From the NCBI GenBank assembly GCA_023129075.1, contig JAGMCT010000013.1, forward strand, positions 50,677 to 114,676: a stretch of DNA of 64,000 bases, written 5' to 3'. Below the pieces are notes generated by a model. It did no database searches. It saw only the letters and a program-made list of their open reading frames with translations, and was not told the DNA's origin. Shown here piece by piece: positions 39,178-50,100 of the stretch. Position numbers and translations under genes: made by a program. This DNA comes from Microcaldota archaeon. GTDB lineage: Archaea > Micrarchaeota > Micrarchaeia > Anstonellales > Bilamarchaeaceae. Every line of letters starts with the position of its first letter. The stretch's first letter is position 1.

Positions 39178-39343
39178 ATGAGGAGCTCTTATGCGACGAA
39201 TGCTGTGGGTATTTGCCAAAAGCAAATCTGACCTCAGCATGAGGAGCTCTTATGCAACGAATGCTGTGGGTTATCTCCAAAGGAGATTCCGACCTCAGCA
39301 TTTATGTTGAGGGTATTTGCCAAAGGCAAATCTGACCTCAGCA
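39178..39343 (-). repeat. Array of three modules that copy the tRNA-Ser 5' end, upstream of the tRNA
   Basis: gacctcagca at 39169 (tRNA), 39230, 39291 and 39334 (spacing 61, 61, 43); each followed on the minus strand by a small hairpin and a partially complementary CC(A/T)CA(A/G)CA. Confidence 0.92.
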
Positions 39344-39370
39344 CAATATACATCTTTTCCAAAGGAAAGA

Positions 39371-39379
39371 TATAAAAAA
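39371..39379 (-). promoter_or_regulatory. TATA-like element upstream of the tRNA-Ser module array
   Basis: Minus-strand TTTTTTATA ~28 nt upstream of the first tRNA-5'-like module (39343). Confidence 0.4.
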
Positions 39380-39382
39380 CAA

Positions 39383-39874
39383 TTATAAAGAAGAAACAAA
39401 TTTCATCATAACTACTCTGAGCCTTCCATCTATCTCTTCTGCTTCCATAATCTTATTTTCAAACAACTCCTTGACTGTCCGCTTGTCATCTTCAACAGCA
39501 CGCTTAAACCACTCTACTTCATGCGGAATATCCCCCTTAACATAATATGCAATTGCAAGAGTTAAATCATAAATTGCAAGCTCCTTTTTCTCTTTTATTC
39601 CCTCTCGTTTCTTCTTGAGATAGGAAATAGCGGAATCAGGTTTTCCAGAACCAATTAAAGAAAGGGCATAGAATAATCTCTCCCTTTGAAAAATTCTTGC
39701 TTTGGAGAAAAACTCTACTGCTTTTCCATAATCTTTTTTGAAAAAATAAAGAATTGCCTTGTAAGCTGTCATTCTTTTTGGGTCAACATTTCCTGTTGCA
39801 AGAGAAATTGCATTCTCCAGCTTCTCAGCAGAACCCTGCTTCACTGCATTATCACATTCCTGCTCAAAACCCAT
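39383..39874 (-). CDS. TPR-like hypothetical protein
   Basis: 163 aa; KAILYFFKKDYGKAVEFFSKARIFQRERLFYALSLIGSGKPDSAISYLKK helical-repeat pattern. Confidence 0.65.
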   Translation of the reverse strand: MGFEQECDNAVKQGSAEKLENAISLATGNVDPKRMTAYKAILYFFKKDYGKAVEFFSKARIFQRERLFYALSLIGSGKPDSAISYLKKKREGIKEKKELAIYDLTLAIAYYVKGDIPHEVEWFKRAVEDDKRTVKELFENKIMEAEEIDGRLRVVMMKFVSSL

Positions 39875-39894
39875 CCAATCCCTCTTAAAAAAGA

Positions 39895-40680
39895 TTATTT
39901 AGCAACAGGAGCATTAACAGATTTTGGGGGTTTTGAAAGTTCCGAATCAATCTTAAAAAGCATGGGAAATTTATGAGCTTCCTCCGGTTTAATAAACTTG
40001 AGATATGGTTTAAACGAAGACATATCTACTCCTGCTCTATGTATTGAACGTGCTAAGATACCCATTTGTAGAGTATCATCAATGTTTCCTTTTGCTGCAT
40101 TGCCAATCATCCAGGCAAAAACAATATCCCTAATCTCTTCTTTTTTCACATAAAGTTCCTTGATTATAACAAGAGTACCCGTAGCTAAATCAATTGCATT
40201 AAATTTACTATTACCAAGACCTTCTTTCAACCCTTTGTCGCTCAAAAGAGAGGAAGCGATAGAAAAGGTCTCTTCAGGATGTTCAAGAAGAATGGGCCTG
40301 AGCAAGAGAAATTCCACCCTTGCTTTGGAAGGGTCTATTTTTGAATTCCTGTTCTCAGGAAAGAACTCAATATTGAAAAAATCCTTCATCTCATTTATCT
40401 TCTCTATTATCTTCATGGTTTCTCCTTTTTTCTTATGCTCTCTTAATTCATCTCTGATACTGTTTGTTGCGCTCTTTTTATCCTTCAAAGAAGCATTGAA
40501 ATTGTGAAGAACATTCAATCTCCCATCCTTATACTTTTTGGATTCCTTTAGTTTTTGCTTTACCACCATAATTTCACCGTCCTTTTTATACTTATCAAAG
40601 TTTGCATCCCCCCTGCTGTTGCAGTTGGAAAGGGCCACAACACAAGGAAACAAAGCAATTGCAACTGCTTTACGTTTCAT
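39895..40680 (-). CDS. Putative lipoprotein
   Basis: 261 aa; MKRKAVAIALFPCVVALSNCNSRGD signal/lipobox-like. Confidence 0.6.
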   Translation of the reverse strand: MKRKAVAIALFPCVVALSNCNSRGDANFDKYKKDGEIMVVKQKLKESKKYKDGRLNVLHNFNASLKDKKSATNSIRDELREHKKKGETMKIIEKINEMKDFFNIEFFPENRNSKIDPSKARVEFLLLRPILLEHPEETFSIASSLLSDKGLKEGLGNSKFNAIDLATGTLVIIKELYVKKEEIRDIVFAWMIGNAAKGNIDDTLQMGILARSIHRAGVDMSSFKPYLKFIKPEEAHKFPMLFKIDSELSKPPKSVNAPVAK

Positions 40681-41867
40681 CCTGAACCTCCTGTTCCCTC
40701 TCTCAAAGAAATAAGATTTTCTGGACTGATATTATCATAACTACTAGAATTCACTATAGATTCATCTATTGTCTTACATGATGTATATAGCTGGTTCATT
40801 TTCTCAACACCAATCTTTGCAACTTTTGCACCTTTTCCTCCTTCTTTTGCAGCTACCCTTGCAGCTTTGGTGACTACCCTTACAACTTTTACATTCCCTG
40901 AACCTGAAACAGGGAATTTTTTAATAAACTTTGGAAGTTTTTCCTGTATCTCCTCTATCCTTTTCAGGGTTGGCGCCATCTTCTTAAATAAGGTAAATTG
41001 TTTGGTAACTATTTCTATCTCTTGGTTTGAAAACTTAACTAAACTCTTTCCTGCTTTCTTTCCTGCTTTTATTGCTTTAATTAGTTCAGATGCCTTATAA
41101 AGTTTCAAAACTTTGCCAAAAGCTCCCATTGTTCCTCCTATAGCAACTGCAAGAAAAAGGTCCTTTTTAGTAAGCTTAAGCTCCCCATCGATAACAGCAT
41201 TGGCCGTTCCTGCAACTACAAGGTCAACCCCAGCACCCATAAGAGCACCCCCTACAACAGAGGAAGCCACTTTGGAAGCAAGCAATGGAAACAGAACAGC
41301 TGCAAATGTGGTGACTGCGGTACCCCCAACAACCTTAGTCATCTCTTGGGTATATTCAGCATTGCCAACGAGCTTTGCATTATCCTCGTGGCACTCCCTG
41401 ATTTTCTGGTCAGCCATGGGCATGGCTCTTTCCATGTATTCCTGCAATTGTTTTGGATTATTCATTCTTTTTTTCAATCCTTTCTTTACTGCCTTTATGA
41501 ATGTAACCGTCCGATTTATATTATTCTGAATCTGCGGAAGTTCCTCTCTTGCATGGGTATAATATTTGCTCATAATTTCCTGTGGCTGGTCAGAAAGCTG
41601 GTCTTGTATATTAGAAAGAGAAGCACTAAGATGAGCTGCACTTTCATTAAGATAATCTCTCACTGCATTCTTTCCTTTGGGAGTCTCCACAAAACTGTTG
41701 AATGCTGCAGTAAGAACCGCAAGCCTTAAATCCATATTTTCCTGTGAAAGATTTGACCTGGAAATCTCTTCTGATTTTTGCTGCATGGCCAAAAAAGGGC
41801 TTGGGGCCTGCTCAAGCATCTGAACATCCTTTTTGAACTCCTTCTTAATTTTCAGTGCTCCTCCCAT
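40677..41867 (-). CDS. Hypothetical protein with central Gly/Ala-rich transmembrane segment
   Basis: 396 aa; MTKVVGGTAVTTFAAVLFPLLASKVASSVVGGALMGAGVDLVVAGTANAVIDG; overlaps the downstream lipoprotein gene by 4 nt. Confidence 0.65.
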   Translation of the reverse strand: MGGALKIKKEFKKDVQMLEQAPSPFLAMQQKSEEISRSNLSQENMDLRLAVLTAAFNSFVETPKGKNAVRDYLNESAAHLSASLSNIQDQLSDQPQEIMSKYYTHAREELPQIQNNINRTVTFIKAVKKGLKKRMNNPKQLQEYMERAMPMADQKIRECHEDNAKLVGNAEYTQEMTKVVGGTAVTTFAAVLFPLLASKVASSVVGGALMGAGVDLVVAGTANAVIDGELKLTKKDLFLAVAIGGTMGAFGKVLKLYKASELIKAIKAGKKAGKSLVKFSNQEIEIVTKQFTLFKKMAPTLKRIEEIQEKLPKFIKKFPVSGSGNVKVVRVVTKAARVAAKEGGKGAKVAKIGVEKMNQLYTSCKTIDESIVNSSSYDNISPENLISLREGTGGSG

Positions 41868-41871
41868 ATTA

Positions 41872-42327
41872 CTATTTCTTAGGAAATGAATTTAAATCTT
41901 CTTTTAATTGTTTGAATCTTTGTCTTATCCTTTTCCAGTGCGAACCTTCCCAGTATTCCTTTCCGCATCTTTTGCATACCCATCCTTTTTCATTCTTCTT
42001 TAAGGGTCCATTGCAGTCAGTACATAAAGTTCCTGTTGGTTCTTCTGGAATCTCCAGTCCTGTTTCCTTTGCAATATGCAGAAGCATAGAATCCAGCTCA
42101 GCAAACGGGCAAAGCACGCATTTTATTCCTTTTTTCAGTGCTCTTTCACATAATTCCCTATCCCTTGTAAGAATTATTCTTTTTTCTTTCTCTGCAAGCG
42201 CAATAATCTTTTCATCTTCAAAAGTAACATAAAGCGTATCAAAACCCATCATCCTCAACCAGCGTGCAACGTCTCCGAGCATAGCATCTGCAATAAATTC
42301 TTTTTTCATAAAATCACTAAACATCAA
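41872..42327 (-). CDS. Mut7-C RNase-domain protein with zinc ribbon
   Basis: ADAMLGDVARWLRMMGFDTLY...IILTRDRELCERA... CTDCNGPL...CKRCGKEYWEGSHWKRIRQRF. Confidence 0.88.
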   Translation of the reverse strand: MMFSDFMKKEFIADAMLGDVARWLRMMGFDTLYVTFEDEKIIALAEKEKRIILTRDRELCERALKKGIKCVLCPFAELDSMLLHIAKETGLEIPEEPTGTLCTDCNGPLKKNEKGWVCKRCGKEYWEGSHWKRIRQRFKQLKEDLNSFPKK

Positions 42328-43390
42328 GAAAAGAATCGTAAATTTTTAAGAGCATCAACTTATTGCATACTGCAGGAACACCGCACACTGAAGAAAAACT
42401 CGGGGTTGTTCTTCCTTCATCTCCATGTATTAATTCCTTTATATAAGTGCCCTGCTCTGCCTCAATCTCAATCTCAAACTCCTTTCCAGAACCTGAAACA
42501 GAAAGAACATTTGCCCTTCTTTTTCTTATTTTGTCTGCTCTTCTGTGCAAAACCCTTATAGGAGTTTTCTGATTAAGAACCTCATCAAAAACCCTTAATC
42601 TTTCAATGCATTCATCAGAAATAATATTCTCAAAAGAGATATTTGCTTTGTAAACCTTTCTGAAATGCGAATCAGAAACAAGCTTAACCCAGGTTCTATT
42701 TACAAATCTCAAATCATGCAGTTCTATTCTTTTATCCAGTTTCAGGTTTTCAAGAGAAGGTATTTTTTTCCAGTTTTTTATCTCAAAAACAAAAGGCCTC
42801 CCTGCAAGATTAACAACATCAACATCCTCCCTTCCTGAAGCATGCAAAATTCCTTTTCCTTTGCTTTCTCCAAATGATTCATCTATAATTTCCTCAATTG
42901 ATTCATACATCCTTCCTGTTCCACCGCATTTTTCGCATCCTCTTCCCATACAGACCTTGCAATGCCATCTGCTCTGGCAAAGCCCTGGTGCAAGTTTGCT
43001 ATACCTTCCAAAAATAAAAAGAGGTTCCTGCTCAAGCTTCACTTCATTTTTCACGAAATCAAAAACAACAGAATAAAGAAAATTAACAGAATCAAAAACC
43101 CCATCAAGTTCTTTCATAAAAAAGGTGTTAAGGCCTTTTTTTATGCTCATTCCAAATCCAAAATCCCAGAGGTCCTCTTCCTTTGCAAGCATCTTCTTTG
43201 AGATATGTGTTGCTATCCTGAATTTTGGTTTTCCTTTTTCCTCAAGCAGTTTCTCTGCCTCTTTAACAAACTCTTTTCTCTTTTCCATCAATCCATTGCA
43301 GATGTGGCACTCTCCTTCCTTGAACCTGTTTCCATTCAAGGAGTTGCAAAAAGAGCAGAGCTCAATGGAGCTTCCTGAACTTAAATCCAT
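42317..43390 (-). CDS. pus10: tRNA pseudouridine synthase Pus10
   Basis: CSFCNSLNGNRFKEGECHICNG; CKVCMGRGCEKCGGTGRMYESIEE; HASGREDVDVVNLAGRPFVFEIKN; GTYIKELIHGDEGRTTPSFSSV. Confidence 0.93.
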   Translation of the reverse strand: MDLSSGSSIELCSFCNSLNGNRFKEGECHICNGLMEKRKEFVKEAEKLLEEKGKPKFRIATHISKKMLAKEEDLWDFGFGMSIKKGLNTFFMKELDGVFDSVNFLYSVVFDFVKNEVKLEQEPLFIFGRYSKLAPGLCQSRWHCKVCMGRGCEKCGGTGRMYESIEEIIDESFGESKGKGILHASGREDVDVVNLAGRPFVFEIKNWKKIPSLENLKLDKRIELHDLRFVNRTWVKLVSDSHFRKVYKANISFENIISDECIERLRVFDEVLNQKTPIRVLHRRADKIRKRRANVLSVSGSGKEFEIEIEAEQGTYIKELIHGDEGRTTPSFSSVCGVPAVCNKLMLLKIYDSFLDV

Positions 43391-43763
43391 AACTTATCAA
43401 ACCTTCCGGGTCTTCCCTCTGCACTACTCTGAACACCATTTCCACTCCATCCCCTATCTTAATGTCTTTTTTTCTTACATCAACAATCTGCGCTGTGCAT
43501 CTTGCTCCTTCCTCCAACTCAACTACTGCAAGAACATAAGGAATCTGGTCTTCCAGACCCTCGGGAGCAGAATGAATCTCAGTAAGAGAATAAATTCTTC
43601 CCTTTCCTGAAAATTTATAAGGAACAATCCTGCCCTTTCTCCTGCATTTCCTGCATATCCTTCTTGCAGGAAAATAATATGAATCACAGGTTTCACAATG
43701 TGTTCCCTCTAATCTATATCTCTCAGGAATTCTTCTCCAATGCAACGCTATTGAACCCTTCAT
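43362..43763 (-). CDS. DUF35 Zn-ribbon/OB-fold protein associated with thiolase/HMG-CoA synthase
   Basis: HCETCDSYYFPARRICRKCRRKGRIVPYKFSGKGRIYSLTEIHSAPEGLEDQIPYVLAVVELEEGAR. Confidence 0.9.
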   Translation of the reverse strand: MKGSIALHWRRIPERYRLEGTHCETCDSYYFPARRICRKCRRKGRIVPYKFSGKGRIYSLTEIHSAPEGLEDQIPYVLAVVELEEGARCTAQIVDVRKKDIKIGDGVEMVFRVVQREDPEGLISYGFKFRKLH

Positions 43764-43765
43764 TA

Positions 43766-44926
43766 TTATAGCCTCCTGTAAAGATGAACAACTGCAGTTG
43801 CCCCGCTTCCGCCTACATTATGCGTCAGTCCTACTTCCACATCCTTAACCTGCCTTCCTTCTGCTTCACCCCTTAACTGCCAGGTTATCTCAACCGCCTG
43901 TTTTACTCCTGTTGCACCAACGGGATGGCCTGCTGCCTTCAAACCGCCACTTGTATTAATCACAACATCTCCTCCAAAAGTAGTTCTTCCTTCAAGAGTT
44001 GCCTTTCCCCCTTCTCCTTTCTTAAAGAAACCTAAATCCTCTATGGCCATTATCTCTGCAATAGTAAAGCAGTCATGCACCTCTGCAACCTGGATATCCT
44101 TTGGACCCAACCCTGTTTTTTTGTATGCTGCCTTAGAGGCAATCTCAGCAGCTTTTATTCCGGTTAAACTGCTTCTGTCATGCAAAGCAAGCGTATCAGT
44201 TGCCTGGTCTGTAGCAAGAAGCTCTATTGGTTTTTTAGAATAGCTCTCTGCTGTTTCTACAGGTGCAAGCACAAGAGCGGCAGCCCCATCTGTAATAGGG
44301 GAGCAGTCAAACATTTTCAATGGGTCTGCAACCATCTTTGAGTTCAGAACTGTTTCCATTGTTATCTCTTTTTGAAATTGTGCATAAGGATTCTTTGCTC
44401 CATGTTTGTGATTCTTTACTGCAGCTGATGCAAGCATTTCTTCTGTTGTTCCATATTCATGCATATGTCTTTTTGCCATCAGAGCGTAAAGACCTGGGAA
44501 GGTAGCGCCAAGGAAAAGCTCCCATTCCTGGTCTCCTGCACCTCCAAGAATCCTGCTTACTGCTGCTGTTCCAAGGTCATTCATCTTCTCAACCCCCCCT
44601 ATGACAACAATATCATGAATTCCTGATGCAACGGCCATTATTCCCTGCCTTAAAGCAAGAGCTCCGGAAGCGCATGCACCCTCAACCCTTGTAATAGGAA
44701 CAGGGTTTAAACCCATATAATCAGCAATAAGAGCACCTGCATGCTCCTGCCCAATTAGGCTGCCAGGGGCCATCGTCCCTACATAACCTGCAGAAATCTC
44801 ATTTCCTGAAAGCCCCGCATCCTTTAATGCATTCAATCCTGCTTCTGTTACAAGGTCCCTGAAACCCTTATCCCAGTGCTCGCCAAACCTTGTCATTCCT
44901 ACTCCTATTATTGCAACCTGCCTCAT
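43766..44926 (-). CDS. Thiolase (acetyl-CoA acetyltransferase)
   Basis: [15 protein letters not shown] active-site Cys; [40 protein letters not shown]. Confidence 0.93.
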   Translation of the reverse strand: MRQVAIIGVGMTRFGEHWDKGFRDLVTEAGLNALKDAGLSGNEISAGYVGTMAPGSLIGQEHAGALIADYMGLNPVPITRVEGACASGALALRQGIMAVASGIHDIVVIGGVEKMNDLGTAAVSRILGGAGDQEWELFLGATFPGLYALMAKRHMHEYGTTEEMLASAAVKNHKHGAKNPYAQFQKEITMETVLNSKMVADPLKMFDCSPITDGAAALVLAPVETAESYSKKPIELLATDQATDTLALHDRSSLTGIKAAEIASKAAYKKTGLGPKDIQVAEVHDCFTIAEIMAIEDLGFFKKGEGGKATLEGRTTFGGDVVINTSGGLKAAGHPVGATGVKQAVEITWQLRGEAEGRQVKDVEVGLTHNVGGSGATAVVHLYRRL

Positions 44927-44928
44927 AA

Positions 44929-45969
44929 TTACAACCCTTTCAACTTTCTTCTGTATTTCGCATAAACCGCGTAACTCACATATTCTTTATTATCAATGAA
45001 ATAGGACAAATTCTCTGCGTTTTCCCTTTTCCTTATGTTCTCAGTAACCTTAAGAGAAAATGCATCGCTTCCTGCCCCGCTTCCAAAAGAACTAATGAAT
45101 ATTCTCTCCCCCTCCTTTGCCTTATCCAGTACATTTGCAAGACCAAGAGGAACAGCAGCAGAATAGGCGTTTCCTATATAAGGAACAACAAGGCCGTCAG
45201 TTATTTTTTCCTGCGGAATGCCCATTCTTTTTGCAAGTGTCTTTGGAAATTTTGCATTCGGCTGATGGAAAACAAAATAATCATAATCCTCTATTGTTCT
45301 ATTTAACTTCTTCAAAAGAGCATCAGCAGCGCTTCTCACATGCCTGAAATAAGCCGGCTCTCCGGTAAATCTTCCCCCATGAGAAGGAAAATCAGCCTTT
45401 GGCCTTCTCCAGAAATCAGGAGTATCTGTTGTAAAGGAACAGGTATCCTCTATTATTGCAAGGGATTCCTCATCCTTTCCGATTAGGTATGCTCCTGCTC
45501 CTGCTGCAGCTGAGTATTCAAGAGCATCAGCAGGTCTTCCCTGGGCTGTATCAGAACCAATTGCCATTCCGTATTCTACCATACTGCTTCCAACCAATCC
45601 CATACATATCTGAATCCCTGCGGTTCCTGCCTTGCATGCAAACTCCAAATCCGCGGCAGTTAAGTCCGGCACTGCATCAATAGCTTCTGCAACAATGGTT
45701 GCAGTAGGTTTAACAGCATAGGGGTGGGATTCGCTTCCAACATAAAGAGCACCTATCTTCTTTGGATCTATTTCTGCCCTTTTCAATGCAATCTTTGCTG
45801 CAACAACCGCCATGGTTGCTGAATCCTCATCTATTGCAGGCACACTCTTCTCATTTATTCCAAGGCCTGATTTAATTCTCTCTGCATCCTCCCCCCATAC
45901 CTCTGCAATCTCCTCTGTCTTTATCCTGTATTTGGGAACATATGCCCCATATCCTATTATTCCAGCCAT
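44929..45969 (-). CDS. Hydroxymethylglutaryl-CoA synthase
   Basis: [83 protein letters not shown]. Confidence 0.94.
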   Translation of the reverse strand: MAGIIGYGAYVPKYRIKTEEIAEVWGEDAERIKSGLGINEKSVPAIDEDSATMAVVAAKIALKRAEIDPKKIGALYVGSESHPYAVKPTATIVAEAIDAVPDLTAADLEFACKAGTAGIQICMGLVGSSMVEYGMAIGSDTAQGRPADALEYSAAAGAGAYLIGKDEESLAIIEDTCSFTTDTPDFWRRPKADFPSHGGRFTGEPAYFRHVRSAADALLKKLNRTIEDYDYFVFHQPNAKFPKTLAKRMGIPQEKITDGLVVPYIGNAYSAAVPLGLANVLDKAKEGERIFISSFGSGAGSDAFSLKVTENIRKRENAENLSYFIDNKEYVSYAVYAKYRRKLKGL

Positions 45970-46046
45970 GTTTTTCCCTCAGTGAATAAAGAAATTATTT
46001 ATCAGAATAGATTTAAAAATCAATCTAACAGAACTACGTTGATTGT

Positions 46047-46730
46047 CTAAATTTTATTCAGAACGTCCTTTATCTTACTTATCTCCTTCTTTGTAATAAT
46101 AAGTGGAATCCTTTCCTTTTCCGAAAGCTTTATCGCAAGCTTGTCTGCTTCCTTCAATCCATGCAGAACCACTGCCACAGGCTTGGAAGGGCTTACCCTT
46201 ATAACCACCATTGGACTCCTTCCTGAAGAAACCCCTGTAAAAATCATTACCTTCCCATTCATGTTGCTGTATATTCCTGTAAGAAAATTGTGCGGCATTT
46301 CAAGGATTACCTTCAAACTGTCAACCAATGTATATCCATATATCTTCTTTTCCTTTACTACATCTTCATTGGTTATTACCTTTCCGCCTATCAAATCTAT
46401 GAAATCAGAAAGGAGGAGACCTCTTGCAAACTCATGAACCTCAAAAAAGCTTTCTGTAGGCTCTGAACCTTCAAGCAGTTTCTGTGTAATAAAACCTCCT
46501 TTTTTCATATCAATCTCAAAAAGGGCGTTCACAAATCTGCTTATGATTGCGGTTCCCGGGGATTTCCTTCTGTTGCTCTCATAATCACTTATTGTTGAGA
46601 CGGTTATACCAAGATATTCAGCAAGCTCGGATTGAGTAATACTGAAGAGTTCTCTCCATTTCTTCATTGTGGAGCCAGGGTCTGAAGAAAGGGTTATTTC
46701 TCCGGCAAGCCTGAGCTTTAACTTTTCCAT
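46047..46730 (-). CDS. XRE-type HTH transcriptional regulator
   Basis: 227 aa; KWRELFSITQSELAEYLGITVSTISDYESNRRKSPGTAIISRFVNALFEID. Confidence 0.88.
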   Translation of the reverse strand: MEKLKLRLAGEITLSSDPGSTMKKWRELFSITQSELAEYLGITVSTISDYESNRRKSPGTAIISRFVNALFEIDMKKGGFITQKLLEGSEPTESFFEVHEFARGLLLSDFIDLIGGKVITNEDVVKEKKIYGYTLVDSLKVILEMPHNFLTGIYSNMNGKVMIFTGVSSGRSPMVVIRVSPSKPVAVVLHGLKEADKLAIKLSEKERIPLIITKKEISKIKDVLNKI

Positions 46731-46765
46731 ATTTTTACCTTAATTGGGATATATTTAAAGTCTTT

Positions 46766-47116
46766 CTAAAGCCGTTCTGCAAGAAGGGAAAAGTATTCCT
46801 TTGCATCCTCAAGTGTTTTCCTTCCTTTCTTTGTCATTTTGTAATACTTTCTTTTTTCTTCCATCTCAGAACTTATGAGCTTCTCATCTTCCAATCTATT
46901 AAGTACAATATATATCATTACCCTGCTTGGCCTGAAAAAGAATTCCTGCTCTATTTCTTCAGGAAGGTTGTAAGCGTATATCTTTCCTCTTTCCTTTATT
47001 AAAGAGAGTAAATAGAGCCATAAGTTCTCTATGGTCAAGTGCCTTTTCAGTCTTCTTATTGGTCTTACTTCCTGCATAAAAATCACGCTTTGGGTTTTTT
47101 CTTCCTTGAAGCCCAC
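46766..47116 (-). CDS. PadR-like winged-helix regulator
   Basis: 116 aa; YIVLNRLEDEKLISSEMEEKRKYYKMTKKGRKTLEDAKEYF. Confidence 0.75.
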   Translation of the reverse strand: MGFKEEKTQSVIFMQEVRPIRRLKRHLTIENLWLYLLSLIKERGKIYAYNLPEEIEQEFFFRPSRVMIYIVLNRLEDEKLISSEMEEKRKYYKMTKKGRKTLEDAKEYFSLLAERL

Positions 47117-50100
47117 TTCTTGAGGGGTGTTCTTGGGAGTGATCTAGACTTCACAATACTTGTCTTTTTTCTTTCCTTTGCCCTCTCTCCAGGACCACGA
47201 CTAATAAACTTCTGAAAATCAGTAGTTAAAGCATTCTCTTTTTTATTTTTCTTTTCCTCTATAGTTTCTAATGCCTTACCCATTGCTTTGCTGTCTGTTC
47301 CATCAATAAAGGGTTTTACATCAGTATAAAGCTCAAAGCCTTCCTTTGTAACTTTGCTTAATGTTTTTTGCCTGTTCCCTGCATCCTCAAGTTTTAGATT
47401 GGTCTGTTCTCTTAAAGTTTTTATACTGTCCATCTCTACTCCTATTGCTCTTTTTCTGTCAGTGTTAATCTTTTCTTTCAACTCCTTATTTAGTGAATTT
47501 TCTCTTTCTTTTAATGCATACAAGTCCCCCCTTGCTTTAATCACATCTCCTGCTGCATTGTCTCTGGCTTTGTCTCTAGCTGTTTCAAACTTCTTAAATT
47601 CTCCATACTCCTTTCTTAATCCGGCCTTAGTTTCCTGAAGGGTTAATTCCGTTTTGAGAGGATTATAGTCAATGACTCCTTCCTTTGTTTCAAAGCAGGA
47701 TGCTTGCATATATGCCCTATTATATTGTTTGTAATCAGAAAACCTCTTTTCATTCTTAGAAGCAAACTTGAAACTATCATCCATGTATTCCTTTGCTCTT
47801 GCAGCAGAAACCGATTCAGTAAGACGGGGAGATTCCACCAGAGCTTTTAAAGCAACAACGTTGGCACTCTTTGCTCCAACTGGTATCTCTTCGTATCTTT
47901 TAACTGCTTCTATAACAGCCACTGCACCTAAATTTTTAGAAATCCTGCCTGCTTCTGTTTTATAGGTTTTTATATCAGAATGATTTGCAACATCGCTGAA
48001 CTTAGAAGAAAGCAGTATTGAAGCAGCGGCATAATTATTGAATTTAGTTTGTTCAATTTGTGGTGCACTAACCTTTTCATTAAGAGCGATTGAAGGAGCG
48101 CTTGTTATTGCAGTATGAAACCATTTCTCTCCAGCCTTGGTTTTACCCTCTGCAAAATTCTGTTTCGCCATCATAAGTGAATAATCAGTATAGGCTGTCT
48201 GTTTCTTCAGACTCACAGTAGGAGAGCTTACAAATTTCTTTATTTCTGCTGGTTTTGCTGAAAAATCCTTGCCTAATGTTTCGGTGTAGGAAACACCTTT
48301 TAACCCTGAATCCACCAGAGCTTTTTCTACATTTTCTGTTTTCCCAACCCCAAAAACTCCATAATCAGTTGCATATGGTTTCCTTTCTGCTTCTCCTGCA
48401 CCTACAAATCCTTTTATTATATTGTCATCCATCCCGGAGGTCATACCCTTAACTGAATTAAAATCCGAAACAAAATTTTTCGCCCCTCCTTTTTCCCCAT
48501 AACCAATATTCTTCATTTCAACTTTGCCAATTTCCTTCATTTCTCCTGTTCCAGGGTTAAACACCTGCACCACTGTTTCTTGCATTGGATTTCCTTTTTT
48601 ATCCTTAATAACTTCTCCTTTTTTATTAACGACATCACGAGTAACAACGCTTGCAGTGACGCCTGAAAGTTCAGAAATTGCGGATACTCCTGATCCTTTG
48701 ACAATGGCTGCAGAATGCTCATAAAGACTGGTTGCTGCATTTAGTCTTGTAGCTTTATATCCATCATATGCTCTACTGTCAGCAGATGAAGACATATCAA
48801 ACTCTACCGTATTCCCTGTAATTGTATTCGTTATTATTGCTTTCACAACTTCTCCTTTTTCATTCTTTTCTTCTTCAACCTCTTGTCTTGCATACATGGC
48901 ATTCCTTGCATATACTTCTTTCAGGCTTTCTTTTTTCTGTGTTCCTCTAAATAAACCCATTTGTTTTCCTAAGAAAACCAATCCGCCGATATTAGAAGAT
49001 TGTGCTATATTGCCGATAATCGAACTGGAACTCCTATACGCATCTGTATCCGTTCCCTTGGCTCGTGCACCCTTTATTATTCCTTTTGCCTCCATAATCG
49101 CTCCAATCCCTGTTATTGATTTAACAAGGTTTACGAATCCCTGTCCTGTAAAAATCTTTCCAGTTAAGATTGCATCTCCAACTGCTTTAGCAGGCATTCC
49201 TCCTGTCATACCTGCTTCCTTTCCTGCCATAGCCGCTGCCTTTGCGTCTTTCCCTGAACCTCCTCCTTTACCCTTTGCTGCTTTTACAGCTTCTCCAAGT
49301 GTTTTCTCTGCATCAACAGCTGCAGCTCCGGTTGCTTTTGCAAGACCTGCCTTCATTGCTGCAGAAGCAATGTTCACAGCACTAAATGACATACCTCGCC
49401 CTCTTATTGCTCTTCTTGAACCCATAGAAAACTTCGGGCCTCTGAAATCAAAGCCTGCAAAAGGATTCCTTCCCAACATGAACATGCCCCCTGCAAGCAA
49501 ACCAAACAAGAGAAGTATGGGGAGACAGAATGCCATCTCTATATCAGATTTAGGAAGTTGAGCGACCTTTTCATAGGGAAAATTTACTGTTGTGGGAAAG
49601 AGAGCAGGTTCTACTCCTTCAACAAGTGCTATCTCAGGCCAGCCCGCATCAACATAATTCTTGCATGCAGGTATACTATCCAAGGTTGCCATTGGCTGCT
49701 GCAGGCAGGCTTCTATCATGCAATCAACAGATACATTAGTACAGCAAAAAATAAACTTAAAAGTGCATCCATCTTCAATACAATAATCAAGGTCAGAGAA
49801 ATCAAAAACTGCTTTTCCATCTTCATTAGTATGCATCTTGCATCGGTGCCTCTTCTTTGCATCCCTATCAATTACAACTGCAAAGATTGTTGCCTCCTCA
49901 ACAGGTCTTCTTACTCCTGATTTCTCCTGTGCAAGTATTACTTCTATCTTATATATATCCTTCTCTGCACTTATGTTGCTCACAGGCATCATAAATGGAA
50001 TATCCGACAAAGGGTCGGGACAGCCTTCGCACGGACTGTATTCAAATGTTGCAAGCCAGTCAGTCAGAGGAAGATTTGGTGTTTCAATATATTGCATATG

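Noticed and set aside
38794-39343. CRISPR array
   Set aside because: Units are contiguous copies with tRNA-end sequence and hairpins rather than identical repeats separated by unique spacers; no cas genes in the window.
43362-45969. Thiolase / HMG-CoA synthase / DUF35 cluster as unusual
   Set aside because: This trio is the known archaeal mevalonate-pathway arrangement.
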